Origin: Arcticibacter svalbardensis MN12-7 | GTDB taxonomy: Bacteria > Bacteroidota > Bacteroidia > Sphingobacteriales > Sphingobacteriaceae | Reading direction: 5' to 3' | NCBI RefSeq assembly: GCF_000403135.1 | Contig: NZ_AQPN01000077.1 | Location: forward strand, 16,797-80,796 | DNA: 64,000 nt | Shown here: positions 36,029-44,907 of the stretch, in pieces | Numbering within the stretch: the first letter of the stretch is position 1 | Layout: every line of letters begins with the position of its first letter | The notes under the pieces: generated by a model | Database searches by the model: none | Told to the model about the DNA's origin: nothing | The model's input: only the letters and a program-made list of their open reading frames with translations | Translations under genes and position numbers: made by a program

Positions 36029-36844
36029 TTACTTAATCAAAGGATCTTTCTCTCTCGTAAACAGCTCGTATACTTTTTTATCTACCCAGGCAGGGATCAA
36101 CTTATTCAACAGCACAGCCAGTTTACCCTGACCGGTTAAAATTAAAGTCCGCTTTTTATCAATAATAGCCTGTACAATATGTTTTGCCACCTCATCCGAA
36201 GACATCATCTTTCCTTCATCCATACTCGTTTCTCCCTGCGAACGGCCGTCTTTAGCCAGTGCTGTATTCCTGATATTTGATGCCGTAAAACCTGGAGCAG
36301 CAATCATGACATGCAGACCGGTTTTTAAGTTCTCCACCCTTAGTGCTTCAAGAAATCCATTCATGGCAAATTTCGAAGCTGAATATCCTGTTCGGCCGGG
36401 AAGTCCCCTGTATCCAGCTATGGAAGAAATTCCAACTACTGATCCCTTGGCTTTCAATAGCTCAGGCATTGCATATTTTGTGCAATATACCGTTCCCCAG
36501 AAATTAACGTCCATCAGGTTGCGGATTACCACCAGGTCAAGGTCTTTAAACAAGGCCCGCATACTTATGCCCGCATTGTTAATAAGGATGTCAATACTTC
36601 CGAAGGTAGTCAGACTTTGCTGGATCAGCTGTTTACAGTCCTCTTCCTTCGATACATCACATTGCACAGCGATTGCTTTTACCGCATATTTCTGTTCAAT
36701 CTCCTGGGCAATTTCGCAAAGTGTGACGTATTGCCGGGCGCCTAACACGAGGTTGGCTCCCTGTCGTGCGAATTCTTCCGCACATGATTTACCTATTCCG
36801 GATGAAGCTCCGGTTATAATGACTGTTTTATTTTTAAGATTCAA
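36029..36844 (-). CDS. Short-chain dehydrogenase/reductase
   Basis: An NAD(P)-dependent oxidoreductase of the classical SDR fold. The Rossmann motif is TGASSGIGKS, then NNAG (ILINNAGIS), the catalytic triad with Ser in VVGISSIAGYRG, and YSASKFAMNGF (Y-x-x-x-K), and the PGFTASNIR segment after it. No in-frame ATG precedes the Rossmann motif; I take TTG at 36844 (MNLKNKTVIITGASSG), giving about 271 residues. Upstream TTGs are possible but lie in a tandem repeat. The substrate is unknown. Confidence 0.85.
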   Translation of the reverse strand: MNLKNKTVIITGASSGIGKSCAEEFARQGANLVLGARQYVTLCEIAQEIEQKYAVKAIAVQCDVSKEEDCKQLIQQSLTTFGSIDILINNAGISMRALFKDLDLVVIRNLMDVNFWGTVYCTKYAMPELLKAKGSVVGISSIAGYRGLPGRTGYSASKFAMNGFLEALRVENLKTGLHVMIAAPGFTASNIRNTALAKDGRSQGETSMDEGKMMSSDEVAKHIVQAIIDKKRTLILTGQGKLAVLLNKLIPAWVDKKVYELFTREKDPLIK

Positions 36845-36882
36845 AGCAAGATTCTTTAAATTGAGATAACAAAGGTTCAAAC

Positions 36883-36992
36883 TTGATATTTCAATGATTA
36901 TGAATTGATATTCCAATGGTTGTAATTTGATATTTCAAAAACTGCAAAATGATTTACCATAGATGATAAACGTATATTCTAATGATTAAACC
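36883..36992. repeat. 22-bp tandem direct repeats between recR and the SDR gene
   Basis: Three good copies at 36883-36904, 36905-36926 and 36927-36948 share TTGATATTTCAA (first 12 bases, one substitution in copy 2). Two further weak copies appear to continue in register to 36992. The 22-base period is about two helical turns. The last degenerate unit overlaps the end of recR. The array sits before the SDR start and could hold regulator sites. Confidence 0.65.
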
Positions 36993-37591
36993 CCATAAGG
37001 GACGCGTGTGGCAATGGAGCGGGCTAGTGTAATTTCATCAGCATACTCTATTTCTCCGCCAAAGGCTATTCCACGCGCAATGGTACTGATTTTACAAGGG
37101 AAATCTTTTAGTTTTTTATAGATATAAAAGATCGTGGTATCGCCTTCCATGGTCGCACTCAAGGCAAGGATCACTTCCTGTACCGGGGAAGTTCGCGCCC
37201 GTTCCACCAATGGTTCAATGTTTAACTCCGATGGTCCCACACCATCCATAGGAGAAATCAATCCCCCTAAAACGTGATAGACGCCGAAATACTGGTTCGT
37301 GTTTTCTATAGCCATCACATCACGGGTATCTTCCACGATACAAATCAGCGTTTTATCCCTTTTGGGCGATGTACATATTTCGCATACCTCTGCATCGGAA
37401 ATATTGCCGCAGATTTTACAGAAGCGAATTTCTTTTTTTAAGCGGACGATGGATTCACTGAAACGACCGACATCTTCGGAGGGCTGACTGAGCAGATGCA
37501 GAACGAGTCGTAATGCTGTTTTTTGACCTATACCGGGAAGCTTAGAAAATTCATTAACTGCATTTTCCAGGAGACGTGATGAAAAATTCAT
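36986..37591 (-). CDS. recR: Recombination protein RecR
   Basis: RecFOR-pathway mediator that helps load RecA at gaps. It has the helix-hairpin-helix start ([17 protein letters not shown]), a C4 zinc finger (C-x2-C in CKICG and C-x2-C in CEICT), and the Toprim domain with [12 protein letters not shown] and [16 protein letters not shown], then a Walker-like end. At 201 residues it is of standard length. A TAACTTTG promoter box ends exactly 4 bases before its ATG on the minus strand. It is divergent from the LOG-family gene. Confidence 0.96.
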   Translation of the reverse strand: MNFSSRLLENAVNEFSKLPGIGQKTALRLVLHLLSQPSEDVGRFSESIVRLKKEIRFCKICGNISDAEVCEICTSPKRDKTLICIVEDTRDVMAIENTNQYFGVYHVLGGLISPMDGVGPSELNIEPLVERARTSPVQEVILALSATMEGDTTIFYIYKKLKDFPCKISTIARGIAFGGEIEYADEITLARSIATRVPYGV

Positions 37592-37595
37592 TTTG

Positions 37596-37603
37596 CAAAG
37601 TTA
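37596..37603 (-). promoter_or_regulatory. TAnnTTTG promoter box of recR
   Basis: On the minus strand TAACTTTG (37603 to 37596) is followed by CAAA and then the ATG at 37591. The 4-base gap predicts a leaderless transcript. No clear -33 element is seen. Confidence 0.5.
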
Positions 37604-37663
37604 ATGATGGTTATGAATTAATAAGAATGGATGTATATTTAGACTTTAATATTATATTCTAAC

Positions 37664-38368
37664 ATGATTAGCGACGACAAGATTAGAAGTGCATTCGAGA
37701 ATAAGAACTGGCAGGATATTAAGGTAACTGATTCCTGGCAGATATTTAAAATCATGGCCGAGTTTGTAGATGGCTTTGATAAACTGGCCAAAATAGGCCC
37801 CTGTGTTTCTGTGTTTGGTTCGGCAAGAACTCCGCAGGATAGTAAATATTATAAACTGGCGGAAACGATAGGACGTTTACTTACCGAAAGGGGATATGGT
37901 GTGATTTCGGGTGGAGGACCTGGAATTATGGAGGCAGCGAATAAAGGTGCTTATGAAGCAGGAGGAAAATCCGTAGGATTGAATATTGATTTGCCTTTTG
38001 AACAGTTTCATAATAAGTATATAGACCGGGACAAACTGCTTGAGTTTGATTATTTCTTTGTCCGCAAGGTGATGTTCATGAAGTATTCTCAGGGATACAT
38101 CGTTTTGCCGGGAGGCTTTGGTACTATGGATGAGCTGTTTGAGGCAATCACTTTAATTCAGACCGGAAAGATAGCCCGGTTTCCAATTGTGTTAGTAGGT
38201 AAGGATTATTGGGAGCCCCTGATGAGTTGGTTTGAAAATCACATGCTGGAGGCAAAAAATATTAGTTCTGATGATTTAAATTTATACAGATTGGTGGATA
38301 CAGCAGAAGAAGCAGCAGAACATATTTTCAGGTTTTATGAGAAATATGTATTAAAACCTAATTTTTAG
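37664..38368 (+). CDS. LOG/TIGR00730 family Rossmann-fold protein
   Basis: A 234-residue protein of the LONELY GUY family, including cytokinin riboside 5'-monophosphate phosphoribohydrolases and nucleotide 5'-monophosphate nucleosidases. It contains the nucleotide site SVFGSARTP, GGGPGIMEAANKGA and the diagnostic PGGFGTMDELFE with catalytic Arg/Glu residues. In bacteria these enzymes remove ribose 5-phosphate from nucleotides, and the product is usually not a plant-type hormone. Several paralogues exist in most Bacteroidota. It is monocistronic and divergent from recR. Confidence 0.9.
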   Translation: MISDDKIRSAFENKNWQDIKVTDSWQIFKIMAEFVDGFDKLAKIGPCVSVFGSARTPQDSKYYKLAETIGRLLTERGYGVISGGGPGIMEAANKGAYEAGGKSVGLNIDLPFEQFHNKYIDRDKLLEFDYFFVRKVMFMKYSQGYIVLPGGFGTMDELFEAITLIQTGKIARFPIVLVGKDYWEPLMSWFENHMLEAKNISSDDLNLYRLVDTAEEAAEHIFRFYEKYVLKPNF

Positions 38369-38577
38369 CCTGATTTTCTCACTTTAACGTGTTAATCTGC
38401 TAATAGTTGTCTTTTTGTGAAATAAATGGGCAAATTTGAAAAAAAAATTCATTTAATTAAAATTCTTCCTATATTGTAACACGAAAACAAGTAAAAATAG
38501 AAGAGCATTAAATTAACAATTCCCCTTATACTAATTAACAAATTACCTACTCCGGTTAACTCAAATACTAAATTACG

Positions 38578-38916
38578 ATGAAAATTTTTGTGGCAAGCCT
38601 ACCCTTCAAACTTGAAGAAAGTGATATCAAGGAAACCTTTGAAGAATATGGTGAAGTATCTTCTGTAAAACTTGTCCTGGACAAAGAAACGGGAAGAAAA
38701 AAAGGCTTTGGATTTGTGGAAATGCCTGATGATGAACAGGCAAAGAAAGCAATTGAAGATCTAAATGGACTTGAAATTTTTGGCAGAGCAATTGCCGTTA
38801 CCCAGGCGGAAGAAAAACCTAATGGTGGACGTAAAGGTGGCTTTGGCGGAGGCGATCGCGGTTCATACAATAAAGGAGGATACCAGAAAGGCGGTCGCGA
38901 TTCTGGGTCTTACTAG
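38578..38916 (+). CDS. RRM-type RNA-binding protein with Gly-rich tail
   Basis: A 112-residue protein with one RNA recognition motif, RNP2 IFVASLPF and RNP1 KGFGFVEM, followed from residue 82 by a Gly/Arg/Ser/Tyr-rich tail (GGRKGGFGGGDRG). Such small RRM proteins are abundant and often cold-induced in Bacteroidota and cyanobacteria, acting as RNA chaperones. The 209-base untranslated region before it (38369-38577) is very AT-rich, and I see no structured element in it. A hairpin follows the gene. Confidence 0.9.
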   Translation: MKIFVASLPFKLEESDIKETFEEYGEVSSVKLVLDKETGRKKGFGFVEMPDDEQAKKAIEDLNGLEIFGRAIAVTQAEEKPNGGRKGGFGGGDRGSYNKGGYQKGGRDSGSY

Positions 38917-38927
38917 GTCATATAATA

Positions 38928-38968
38928 AAGATGCGACTTTTACTTCTTGGTAAGAGCCGCATCCTTAT
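38928..38968 (+). terminator. Possible terminator after the RRM gene
   Basis: An imperfect hairpin with stem GATGCG (38930-38935) and CGCATC (38959-38964), extended by A:T pairs on the outside. The loop is long (23 bases) and the downstream T tract is weak (ATTGTATTTTA), so it is only moderately convincing. Confidence 0.45.
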
Positions 38969-39003
38969 TGTATTTTAATATAGCTAAATATGTTAGTATT
39001 TAG

Positions 39004-39011
39004 TAAGTTTG
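39004..39011 (+). promoter_or_regulatory. TAnnTTTG promoter box of the exonuclease/GIY-YIG gene
   Basis: TAAGTTTG at 39004-39011 is followed by TACT and the ATG at 39016; again the gap is 4 bases. No clear -33 element is seen. Confidence 0.5.
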
Positions 39012-39015
39012 TACT

Positions 39016-40389
39016 ATGTATGCAATTGTCGATATCGAAACAACGGGTGGCCATGCTTCAGCAAATGGCATTACCGATATCGCAATCCTCATTCATGATG
39101 GTATCTGTATAACCAAAAGGTTTCAATCACTTGTAAATCCTGGTGTTTCTATACCTTATTTTATTCAATCGTTAACCGGCATTAATGATGAAATGGTTAA
39201 GGATGCTCCCTCTTTTAATGAAATAGCAGGAGAAGTTTTTCGGTTGCTTAGTTCAGCAGTTTTTGTGGCGCACAACGTCAACTTTGATTACTCTTTTATA
39301 AAACATCATTTAGCTGCATCAGGGTACGAACTGAATTGTAAAAAGTTGTGTACCATTCGTCTGGGAAGAAGAATCTTTCCCGGTCTTCCTTCATATAGTC
39401 TGGGTAAGCTATGTACCAGCTTAAAGATCCCGAATTTAAACCGTCACCGTGCGGCAGGAGATGCTGAAGCTACCGCAGTACTGTTTTCTTTGTTATTAAA
39501 AAATGACCTCAACGGTCATATAGATCAGTTTATCAATAAAAAAACTAGCGAGCAGCAGCTTCCTCCTCATCTGCAAAAATCAGACATTGATCGATTACCC
39601 AAACATCCGGGTGTTTATTATTTTCATGATCAAAGGGGGAAAGTGATCTATGTAGGTAAAGCGATCAATATCAAAAAAAGGGTATGTTCCCATTTTTCAG
39701 GTAATAATGCAGGGAAACAGCGTCAGGAGTTTTTGAAAAATGTATGTTCCATCAGCCATCGGGTCTGTGGAACAGAACTCATGGCCTTCATCCTCGAAGC
39801 TGTTGAAATAAAAAGGTTATGGCCTGCAAATAACCGTTCCATGAAACGGTTTGAAGCCGCCTATGGTTTATATACCTATGAGGATCAGAAAGGTTTAATA
39901 CGTTTAGTCATTGATAAAAAGCGCAAAAATTCAACTCCGCTTCACAGTTTTAATACTATTTCTGAAGGTTATAGCCTGCTTCATACGCTTATTGAAAAGT
40001 TTGAATTATGTCCGCGCCTATGTTTTGTTCAAAAAACAGGGCAGGTATGTGAGGTTCATTCTTCTGATTCGGTTTGCCATGGTGCTTGCTGTGGAAAAGA
40101 GGATGCTGGCGTTTATAATATCAGGGTGAATGATGCAGTTTCAGATTTAAAAACAATACTGCCTTCTTTTTTGCTTATAGGTAACGGACGCACGGATGAA
40201 GAAAAAAGTATTATCATGATGGAGAAGGGAAACTTACACGGAATGGGATATGTTTCCAACAAAATGGACTCCTCAAGTTTTGCTACTATAAAACCATATT
40301 TGGAGTTATACCCCTCCAATGATTATATTAGGAATATCATCATGAAACATGCTTCAAAATATCCTGAACGTGTGTCGGCTGGATTTTAA
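39016..40389 (+). CDS. DnaQ-like 3'-5' exonuclease fused to a GIY-YIG nuclease (Cho/UvrC-like)
   Basis: A 457-residue two-domain protein. Residues 1-165 are a DEDDh exonuclease of the Pol III epsilon type: VDIETTGG (Asp, Glu), AHNVNFDYSF (Asp) and HRAAGDAEAT (His, Asp). Residues about 195-275 are a UvrC-type GIY-YIG domain: GVYYFHDQRGKVIYVGKA, KKRVCSHF, and Glu in FILEAVEIKRLWPANN. The last third has a Cys cluster (C-PRLC, C, C-HGACC) resembling the UvrC/Cho cysteine region. The UvrC HhH and C-terminal nuclease domains are absent. It probably acts in excision repair or processing of lesions, but this is inferred from family members. Confidence 0.9.
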   Translation: MYAIVDIETTGGHASANGITDIAILIHDGICITKRFQSLVNPGVSIPYFIQSLTGINDEMVKDAPSFNEIAGEVFRLLSSAVFVAHNVNFDYSFIKHHLAASGYELNCKKLCTIRLGRRIFPGLPSYSLGKLCTSLKIPNLNRHRAAGDAEATAVLFSLLLKNDLNGHIDQFINKKTSEQQLPPHLQKSDIDRLPKHPGVYYFHDQRGKVIYVGKAINIKKRVCSHFSGNNAGKQRQEFLKNVCSISHRVCGTELMAFILEAVEIKRLWPANNRSMKRFEAAYGLYTYEDQKGLIRLVIDKKRKNSTPLHSFNTISEGYSLLHTLIEKFELCPRLCFVQKTGQVCEVHSSDSVCHGACCGKEDAGVYNIRVNDAVSDLKTILPSFLLIGNGRTDEEKSIIMMEKGNLHGMGYVSNKMDSSSFATIKPYLELYPSNDYIRNIIMKHASKYPERVSAGF

Positions 40390-40397
40390 ACGTATAC

Positions 40398-42884
40398 ATG
40401 AGCTATTTAAGGAAAAGTTCCTTTACAAATTCATTAAAGGGAAAGGTGATTATTGCCTTTTCAATCGGATTTATTGCCTTTATTTTAGCCTGGACGGTTA
40501 GTAAGGTTGCCTTTAAGGAAATGCTTACGACAGTTGTGACTATTGCTGCTCCCGATGAAAAACTGCTTATTGTCAATCAGTTATTCCGCGATATCACCAA
40601 GCTGGATCAGTTTCAGCGGAGTCAGAATATGCAGAAGACCCCTGTATCTTACAAGTCCTTTATCAGCGAATCTGATTCGATTCGCTGGAAGATGAATATT
40701 TTAAAAAAACTTTATCGTGATCAAAAACTTCAGATCGGACAGGTAGATAAAATGCAGGATCTGTTGAAGAAAAGGGATAGTTTATTTCTAAGTTATCTGC
40801 GTGTTCGGGAAGGGTTGATTAATGACCGGGTATTTTCGAGTCAGATCAATTCGCTTACCGGTTTGATCAACCGAAGTTCATCAGAGATGGACAGCACGAT
40901 TGTAAAAACGGAACAAACACAATCTACCACCACTACACCTTCATCAAAAGTAGTGAGAGACCGTGGTTTTTTTAATCGCTTATTTGGTAAAAAGAAAGGG
41001 GATACCATTTCTCCTGAAGTAAAAAAAGAAATTAACATTACGATTGATACTGTAGCCCGTTCTAACACCGATAGTGTGATTCAGGAGATGGAAGACGCAG
41101 TTAAAGATTTAGCAATCAGGCAAAAACAAAGAAGTAATCGGTTTATTAATCAGGAAATAGAACTTGCTAATGCTGGAAATATTCTAATCAATCAGATTCT
41201 GGACGTGCTTCAGCAAGTAGAGAAGGACGTGCTGAAACAGGTTGAAGTGAATACGAGTAAAGCGAGGGGATTGGTGAATCATAGTGCAGACCGGATCCAG
41301 CTTATTATGCTGACATTCATGTTTATTACTGCGTTTCTCGCTTACTTGATATTAACGGATATCAGTAGAAGTAATACGTATAGGGAAGAACTGGAAGCCG
41401 CCAGGGATGAAGCAGAGTATCATGGACAGGCCAAACAACGGTTTTTATCCAGCATGAGTCATGAGATCCGAACGCCACTTCAATCTATCATTGGTTATGC
41501 AGAACAACTAAAGGACCAGGAAAAGATTGACAAGAAAAACCTGGATGCTATATATAGTTCATCGATCCATCTGTTGCATATTGTAAATGAGGTGCTGGAC
41601 TATAGTCGCATTGTATCCGGGAAATTTAAGTTTACAAGGAGTTTGTTTGACGTTTCGGTTGTTATGGAAGAGGTTGTGACCATCATGGCCCCTCAGGCGG
41701 AGAAGAAATCCCTTGGTTTAAGATTCAATAATCTTATTACTGGCTCGTCCTTATTAATAGGAGATCCTTTTAGATTGAAGCAAATTTTATTCAATTTAAT
41801 TGGGAATGCGGTTAAATTCACGGATGCAGGAGACGTTATTGTGAATTTAAAAAGTCGTATTATCAAGAGGAAGTCTTACCTGACCATTGAAGTGATTGAT
41901 TCGGGAGCTGGGATCCCGGAAGAAGATCTTCTACGCATATTCGCTGAATTTGAACAAGCCGGAAACAATGCTTTTAGCAATGAAAACGGTACGGGTTTAG
42001 GTTTAAGTATTGTAAAGGCATTGGTGGAAGGACAGGGCGGCCGCATAGAGGTTCAAAGTAAACCGGCAATAGGAACCTGTTTTACCCTCCATCTAAAGTA
42101 TACGGTGCCAAGGGGAAATATGAAGATCATGAAAGCTTTACCAGAAAATACGGATGGCTATCCGGGGCTGGTTTGGTTAGTTGATGACGATGCTTTTATA
42201 CTTCAGCTGTGTTGTACTTTATTGGATAAACATGGCATTCGATATAAGTCCTTTAATCTGCCATCGCTAATGTTGGAGGAATCTGTACCTGATGATCTGG
42301 TGATGATCATGATGGATATCAGGATGCCTGAAATGACTGGGTTAGAGCTTTGTCGCCGTATGAGGGAAATATTACCGGCTACAGTAAAGATAATTGCTTT
42401 AACGGCACAGGCACTTCCGGAAGAACGTGTTTCGATCCTTAATCAAGGTTTTGATGCGGTATTGATGAAGCCTTTCAAAGAAAGTGATCTGGTAGATGTA
42501 TTGTATGGTCATTCTGTTACGAAAGTAAATGTGCCTTTAGTAATTGCGCATGAAAGGCTGGATTTGACGGCGATTGGGAAAATGGCAATGGGTGATGAAG
42601 CTGTCATTAAGAAGATTCTGGAGCGCTTTTGTGATGATTCGCGTGATGATGTAAAAGAATTAAAAGCGAGTGTGGAGAGCAAAGAGAATGAAACGGTTGC
42701 TCTGTTGCTGCATCGTATTGCAGGGCGTACGGCTCAGGTAGGTGCAAAAGATCTGGGAAGAAAATTCAGAGAGGAGGAACTCCTCCTTTATGCGCACCCC
42801 GTTGTAGAAGATGCACAGAAAGAAAGAATTGATGGATTGATTAATGAGCTTGAGCAGTTAACGTCAGAAGTTTATTCAATCTGA
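40398..42884 (+). CDS. Hybrid sensor histidine kinase with receiver and HPt domains
   Basis: An 828-residue membrane kinase. Two helices (about residues 14-36 and 300-322) flank a periplasmic, mostly helical sensor region with no named fold. The cytoplasmic part has HisKA (FLSSMSHEIRTPLQS, phospho-His near residue 354), HATPase with N box NLIGNAVKFTDAG, G1 DSGAGIPEE and G2 GTGLGLSIV. A receiver domain follows (VWLVDDD, acceptor Asp in MMDIRMPEM, Lys in MKPF) near residues 590-705, then an HPt domain with LLHRIAGRTAQVGA. A complete phosphorelay is thus in one chain. It is convergent with the sigma-54 activator, which may be a target. Confidence 0.92.
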   Translation: MSYLRKSSFTNSLKGKVIIAFSIGFIAFILAWTVSKVAFKEMLTTVVTIAAPDEKLLIVNQLFRDITKLDQFQRSQNMQKTPVSYKSFISESDSIRWKMNILKKLYRDQKLQIGQVDKMQDLLKKRDSLFLSYLRVREGLINDRVFSSQINSLTGLINRSSSEMDSTIVKTEQTQSTTTTPSSKVVRDRGFFNRLFGKKKGDTISPEVKKEINITIDTVARSNTDSVIQEMEDAVKDLAIRQKQRSNRFINQEIELANAGNILINQILDVLQQVEKDVLKQVEVNTSKARGLVNHSADRIQLIMLTFMFITAFLAYLILTDISRSNTYREELEAARDEAEYHGQAKQRFLSSMSHEIRTPLQSIIGYAEQLKDQEKIDKKNLDAIYSSSIHLLHIVNEVLDYSRIVSGKFKFTRSLFDVSVVMEEVVTIMAPQAEKKSLGLRFNNLITGSSLLIGDPFRLKQILFNLIGNAVKFTDAGDVIVNLKSRIIKRKSYLTIEVIDSGAGIPEEDLLRIFAEFEQAGNNAFSNENGTGLGLSIVKALVEGQGGRIEVQSKPAIGTCFTLHLKYTVPRGNMKIMKALPENTDGYPGLVWLVDDDAFILQLCCTLLDKHGIRYKSFNLPSLMLEESVPDDLVMIMMDIRMPEMTGLELCRRMREILPATVKIIALTAQALPEERVSILNQGFDAVLMKPFKESDLVDVLYGHSVTKVNVPLVIAHERLDLTAIGKMAMGDEAVIKKILERFCDDSRDDVKELKASVESKENETVALLLHRIAGRTAQVGAKDLGRKFREEELLLYAHPVVEDAQKERIDGLINELEQLTSEVYSI

Positions 42885-44200
42885 TATTTTTCCATCTTAT
42901 TATAAAGCGTTGTGCGGTCTATGTTTAATAGTTTTGCCGCCTGCGTTTTATTGTACTTTACTTTGCGAAGTGTTTCCTGTATGAGCTCTCTTTCGTTTGC
43001 TTCATTAAGTGCTTTGAGATCAGTGCCTGTTGGTTTTGGAGCCTGATGAAGCGAGTCTATCATTTCATCGGGTAATGATTCAATTCCAGCTTCTTCGCCC
43101 CGGGTTAATAATACCATGCGCCTGATTACATTTTTTAATTCCCTTAAATTTCCCGGCCAGTCATACTGTTCGAAAACATGAGTCACTTCCGGAGATAAGG
43201 TCTTTACATTCCTGTCCAGTTCGGCATTAGCAAGTTCAATAAAATGATAAAGAAATACTTTTAAATCGCCGTCACGACTTCTTAAAGCGGGAACATGGAT
43301 TTTAAATTCATTTAAGCGGTGATAGAGGTCTTCGCGGAACTCCCCTTTTGCTACACTGTTTAACAGATCATCGTTAGTCGCTGCAACTATTCGCACATCT
43401 ATTTTAATCTGCTTGTTACTTCCCAGGGGTTGTATAACACGTTCCTGAACGGCTCTTAATAATTGAACCTGAACTTCATAGCTGAGATTGCCTACTTCGT
43501 CCAGAAAAAGAGTTCCGCCGTCAGCTACCTCAAATTGTCCTTTTTTATCGGATAATGCACCAGTAAAAGCACCCTTAACATGACCAAATAATTCACTTGA
43601 AGCGAGTTCTTTCGATATGGAGCCGCAATCTATTGCTACGAAAGGTCGCTGAGCACGCTTACTGGCTTTATGAATGGAGTTAGCGACATATTCTTTCCCT
43701 GTTCCACTTTCCCCCTGTATAATGATAGACATATCAGTAGGGCCAACCAGTTCAATGTAGTTATGTAGTTTTTTTGATTCTGTGCTTTCCCCTTCAATAA
43801 ATGTAGAGGGTTCATTTTGCTTGATTTCAGGAGCGACTTGTTTTCTGTTTAAGGCATCATTGAGGATCATCTCAAGTTCATCCGGGTTTACAGGTTTAGT
43901 GATAAAGTCGTGTGCTCCTAATCGTATAGCTCTTACAGCTGTCCTGACATCATGAAAGCTGGTCATGATAATAGAAGGAATAGTGGGATTATTATTTCGC
44001 GCAGCAGCCATTACTTCCAGACCATTTCCATCAGGAAGACGGTAATCCAGTAGCAGCAGATCGTATTTGTTTAGTTCCAGTGATTTTAAGCTGGCTTTTA
44101 ACGTATGTGTTACATGAACCTTATGGCCTTTTTTTTGAAGGAAATTATCTAGTATAAGTGAAAAAGTGGTATCATCTTCCACCAATAAAATGTTCGCCAT
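42872..44200 (-). CDS. NtrC-type sigma-54-dependent response regulator
   Basis: A 442-residue transcription activator: receiver domain residues 1-120 (VEDD, acceptor Asp in [13 protein letters not shown], Lys in FITKPVN), then the AAA+ domain with Walker A GESGTGKE, the sigma-54 contact loop GAFTGA (in [13 protein letters not shown]), Walker [11 protein letters not shown], and a C-terminal Fis-like helix-turn-helix ([20 protein letters not shown]). It depends on RpoN. The end overlaps the convergent hybrid kinase by 13 bases, suggesting but not proving that the two form a pathway. A TATTTTTG box lies upstream near 44228-44235 on the minus strand. Confidence 0.93.
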   Translation of the reverse strand: MANILLVEDDTTFSLILDNFLQKKGHKVHVTHTLKASLKSLELNKYDLLLLDYRLPDGNGLEVMAAARNNNPTIPSIIMTSFHDVRTAVRAIRLGAHDFITKPVNPDELEMILNDALNRKQVAPEIKQNEPSTFIEGESTESKKLHNYIELVGPTDMSIIIQGESGTGKEYVANSIHKASKRAQRPFVAIDCGSISKELASSELFGHVKGAFTGALSDKKGQFEVADGGTLFLDEVGNLSYEVQVQLLRAVQERVIQPLGSNKQIKIDVRIVAATNDDLLNSVAKGEFREDLYHRLNEFKIHVPALRSRDGDLKVFLYHFIELANAELDRNVKTLSPEVTHVFEQYDWPGNLRELKNVIRRMVLLTRGEEAGIESLPDEMIDSLHQAPKPTGTDLKALNEANERELIQETLRKVKYNKTQAAKLLNIDRTTLYNKMEKYQIE

Positions 44201-44321
44201 AATGAGAGCCTTTGATAAGCTATTTACAAAAATAGGTAATTGGTGAGATATTCATACCTATCATTGGTTAGATTGATAAAAAAACGGGTACCAAATAGGT
44301 AACCCGCAATAAATCAAATAA

Positions 44322-44780
44322 TCAATTTGCGTATTGGTCTTTCAGTATTTGAATATTTTTAAGGCAATCCGCTACTCCTGTACGCTGTGTAGCTAGGACG
44401 GTCATGATTTCGGCATCAATACCTGGATCGGTTATCACCTTATCGTATGCTTCGAGGGCGGACTTCTCACCAGTGACGCAAGCCTCAAGAATTGCCTCAT
44501 CATCATTTTTAGTAAATGCAGTTTTTATATCCATCCATACCCGGTGCAGGGTTCCAATAGGTCCACCTGTTTCATTGTCAGGATTGCCCCCCAGTTGATG
44601 TATAGCCTTTTTTAGTTGCATTTCAAACTCAGCACGCTGGATGGAATACATGGAAAAAAGAGTTTTAAGTTCTGTGGAATCGACGTCCTCTGCTGCAGTT
44701 TTATATCCCTCTTTTCCATCATTACAGATAGAGAGCAAATGCATTAAATTGGCAATTGATTGTTCATTAATATTTCTCAT
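44322..44780 (-). CDS. PA2169-type four-helix-bundle protein (DUF2383)
   Basis: A 152-residue helical protein with the DUF2383 pattern: NLMHLLSICNDGKEGYKTAAED, then a ferritin-like four-helix arrangement with ELKTLFSMYSIQRAEFEMQLKKAI, the LGGNPDNETGGPIGTLHRVWMDIK turn, and EACVTGEKSALEAYDKVI. The fold resembles ferritin-like bundles, but the metal ligands are not obviously complete. These proteins are often induced in stationary phase or stress in Gram-negative bacteria; the biochemical function is unknown. Confidence 0.85.
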   Translation of the reverse strand: MRNINEQSIANLMHLLSICNDGKEGYKTAAEDVDSTELKTLFSMYSIQRAEFEMQLKKAIHQLGGNPDNETGGPIGTLHRVWMDIKTAFTKNDDEAILEACVTGEKSALEAYDKVITDPGIDAEIMTVLATQRTGVADCLKNIQILKDQYAN

Positions 44781-44907
44781 TATTGACTTTTGTGATGTGT
44801 AATAGATCTAGTTCTAGTAGCACAACAGCATGAGGATTAAAGAGTTTTATAATATGAAGGAGAAATGTTATTTAATGCTATCTTTATTAATATATTGAAT
44901 GCTATAG

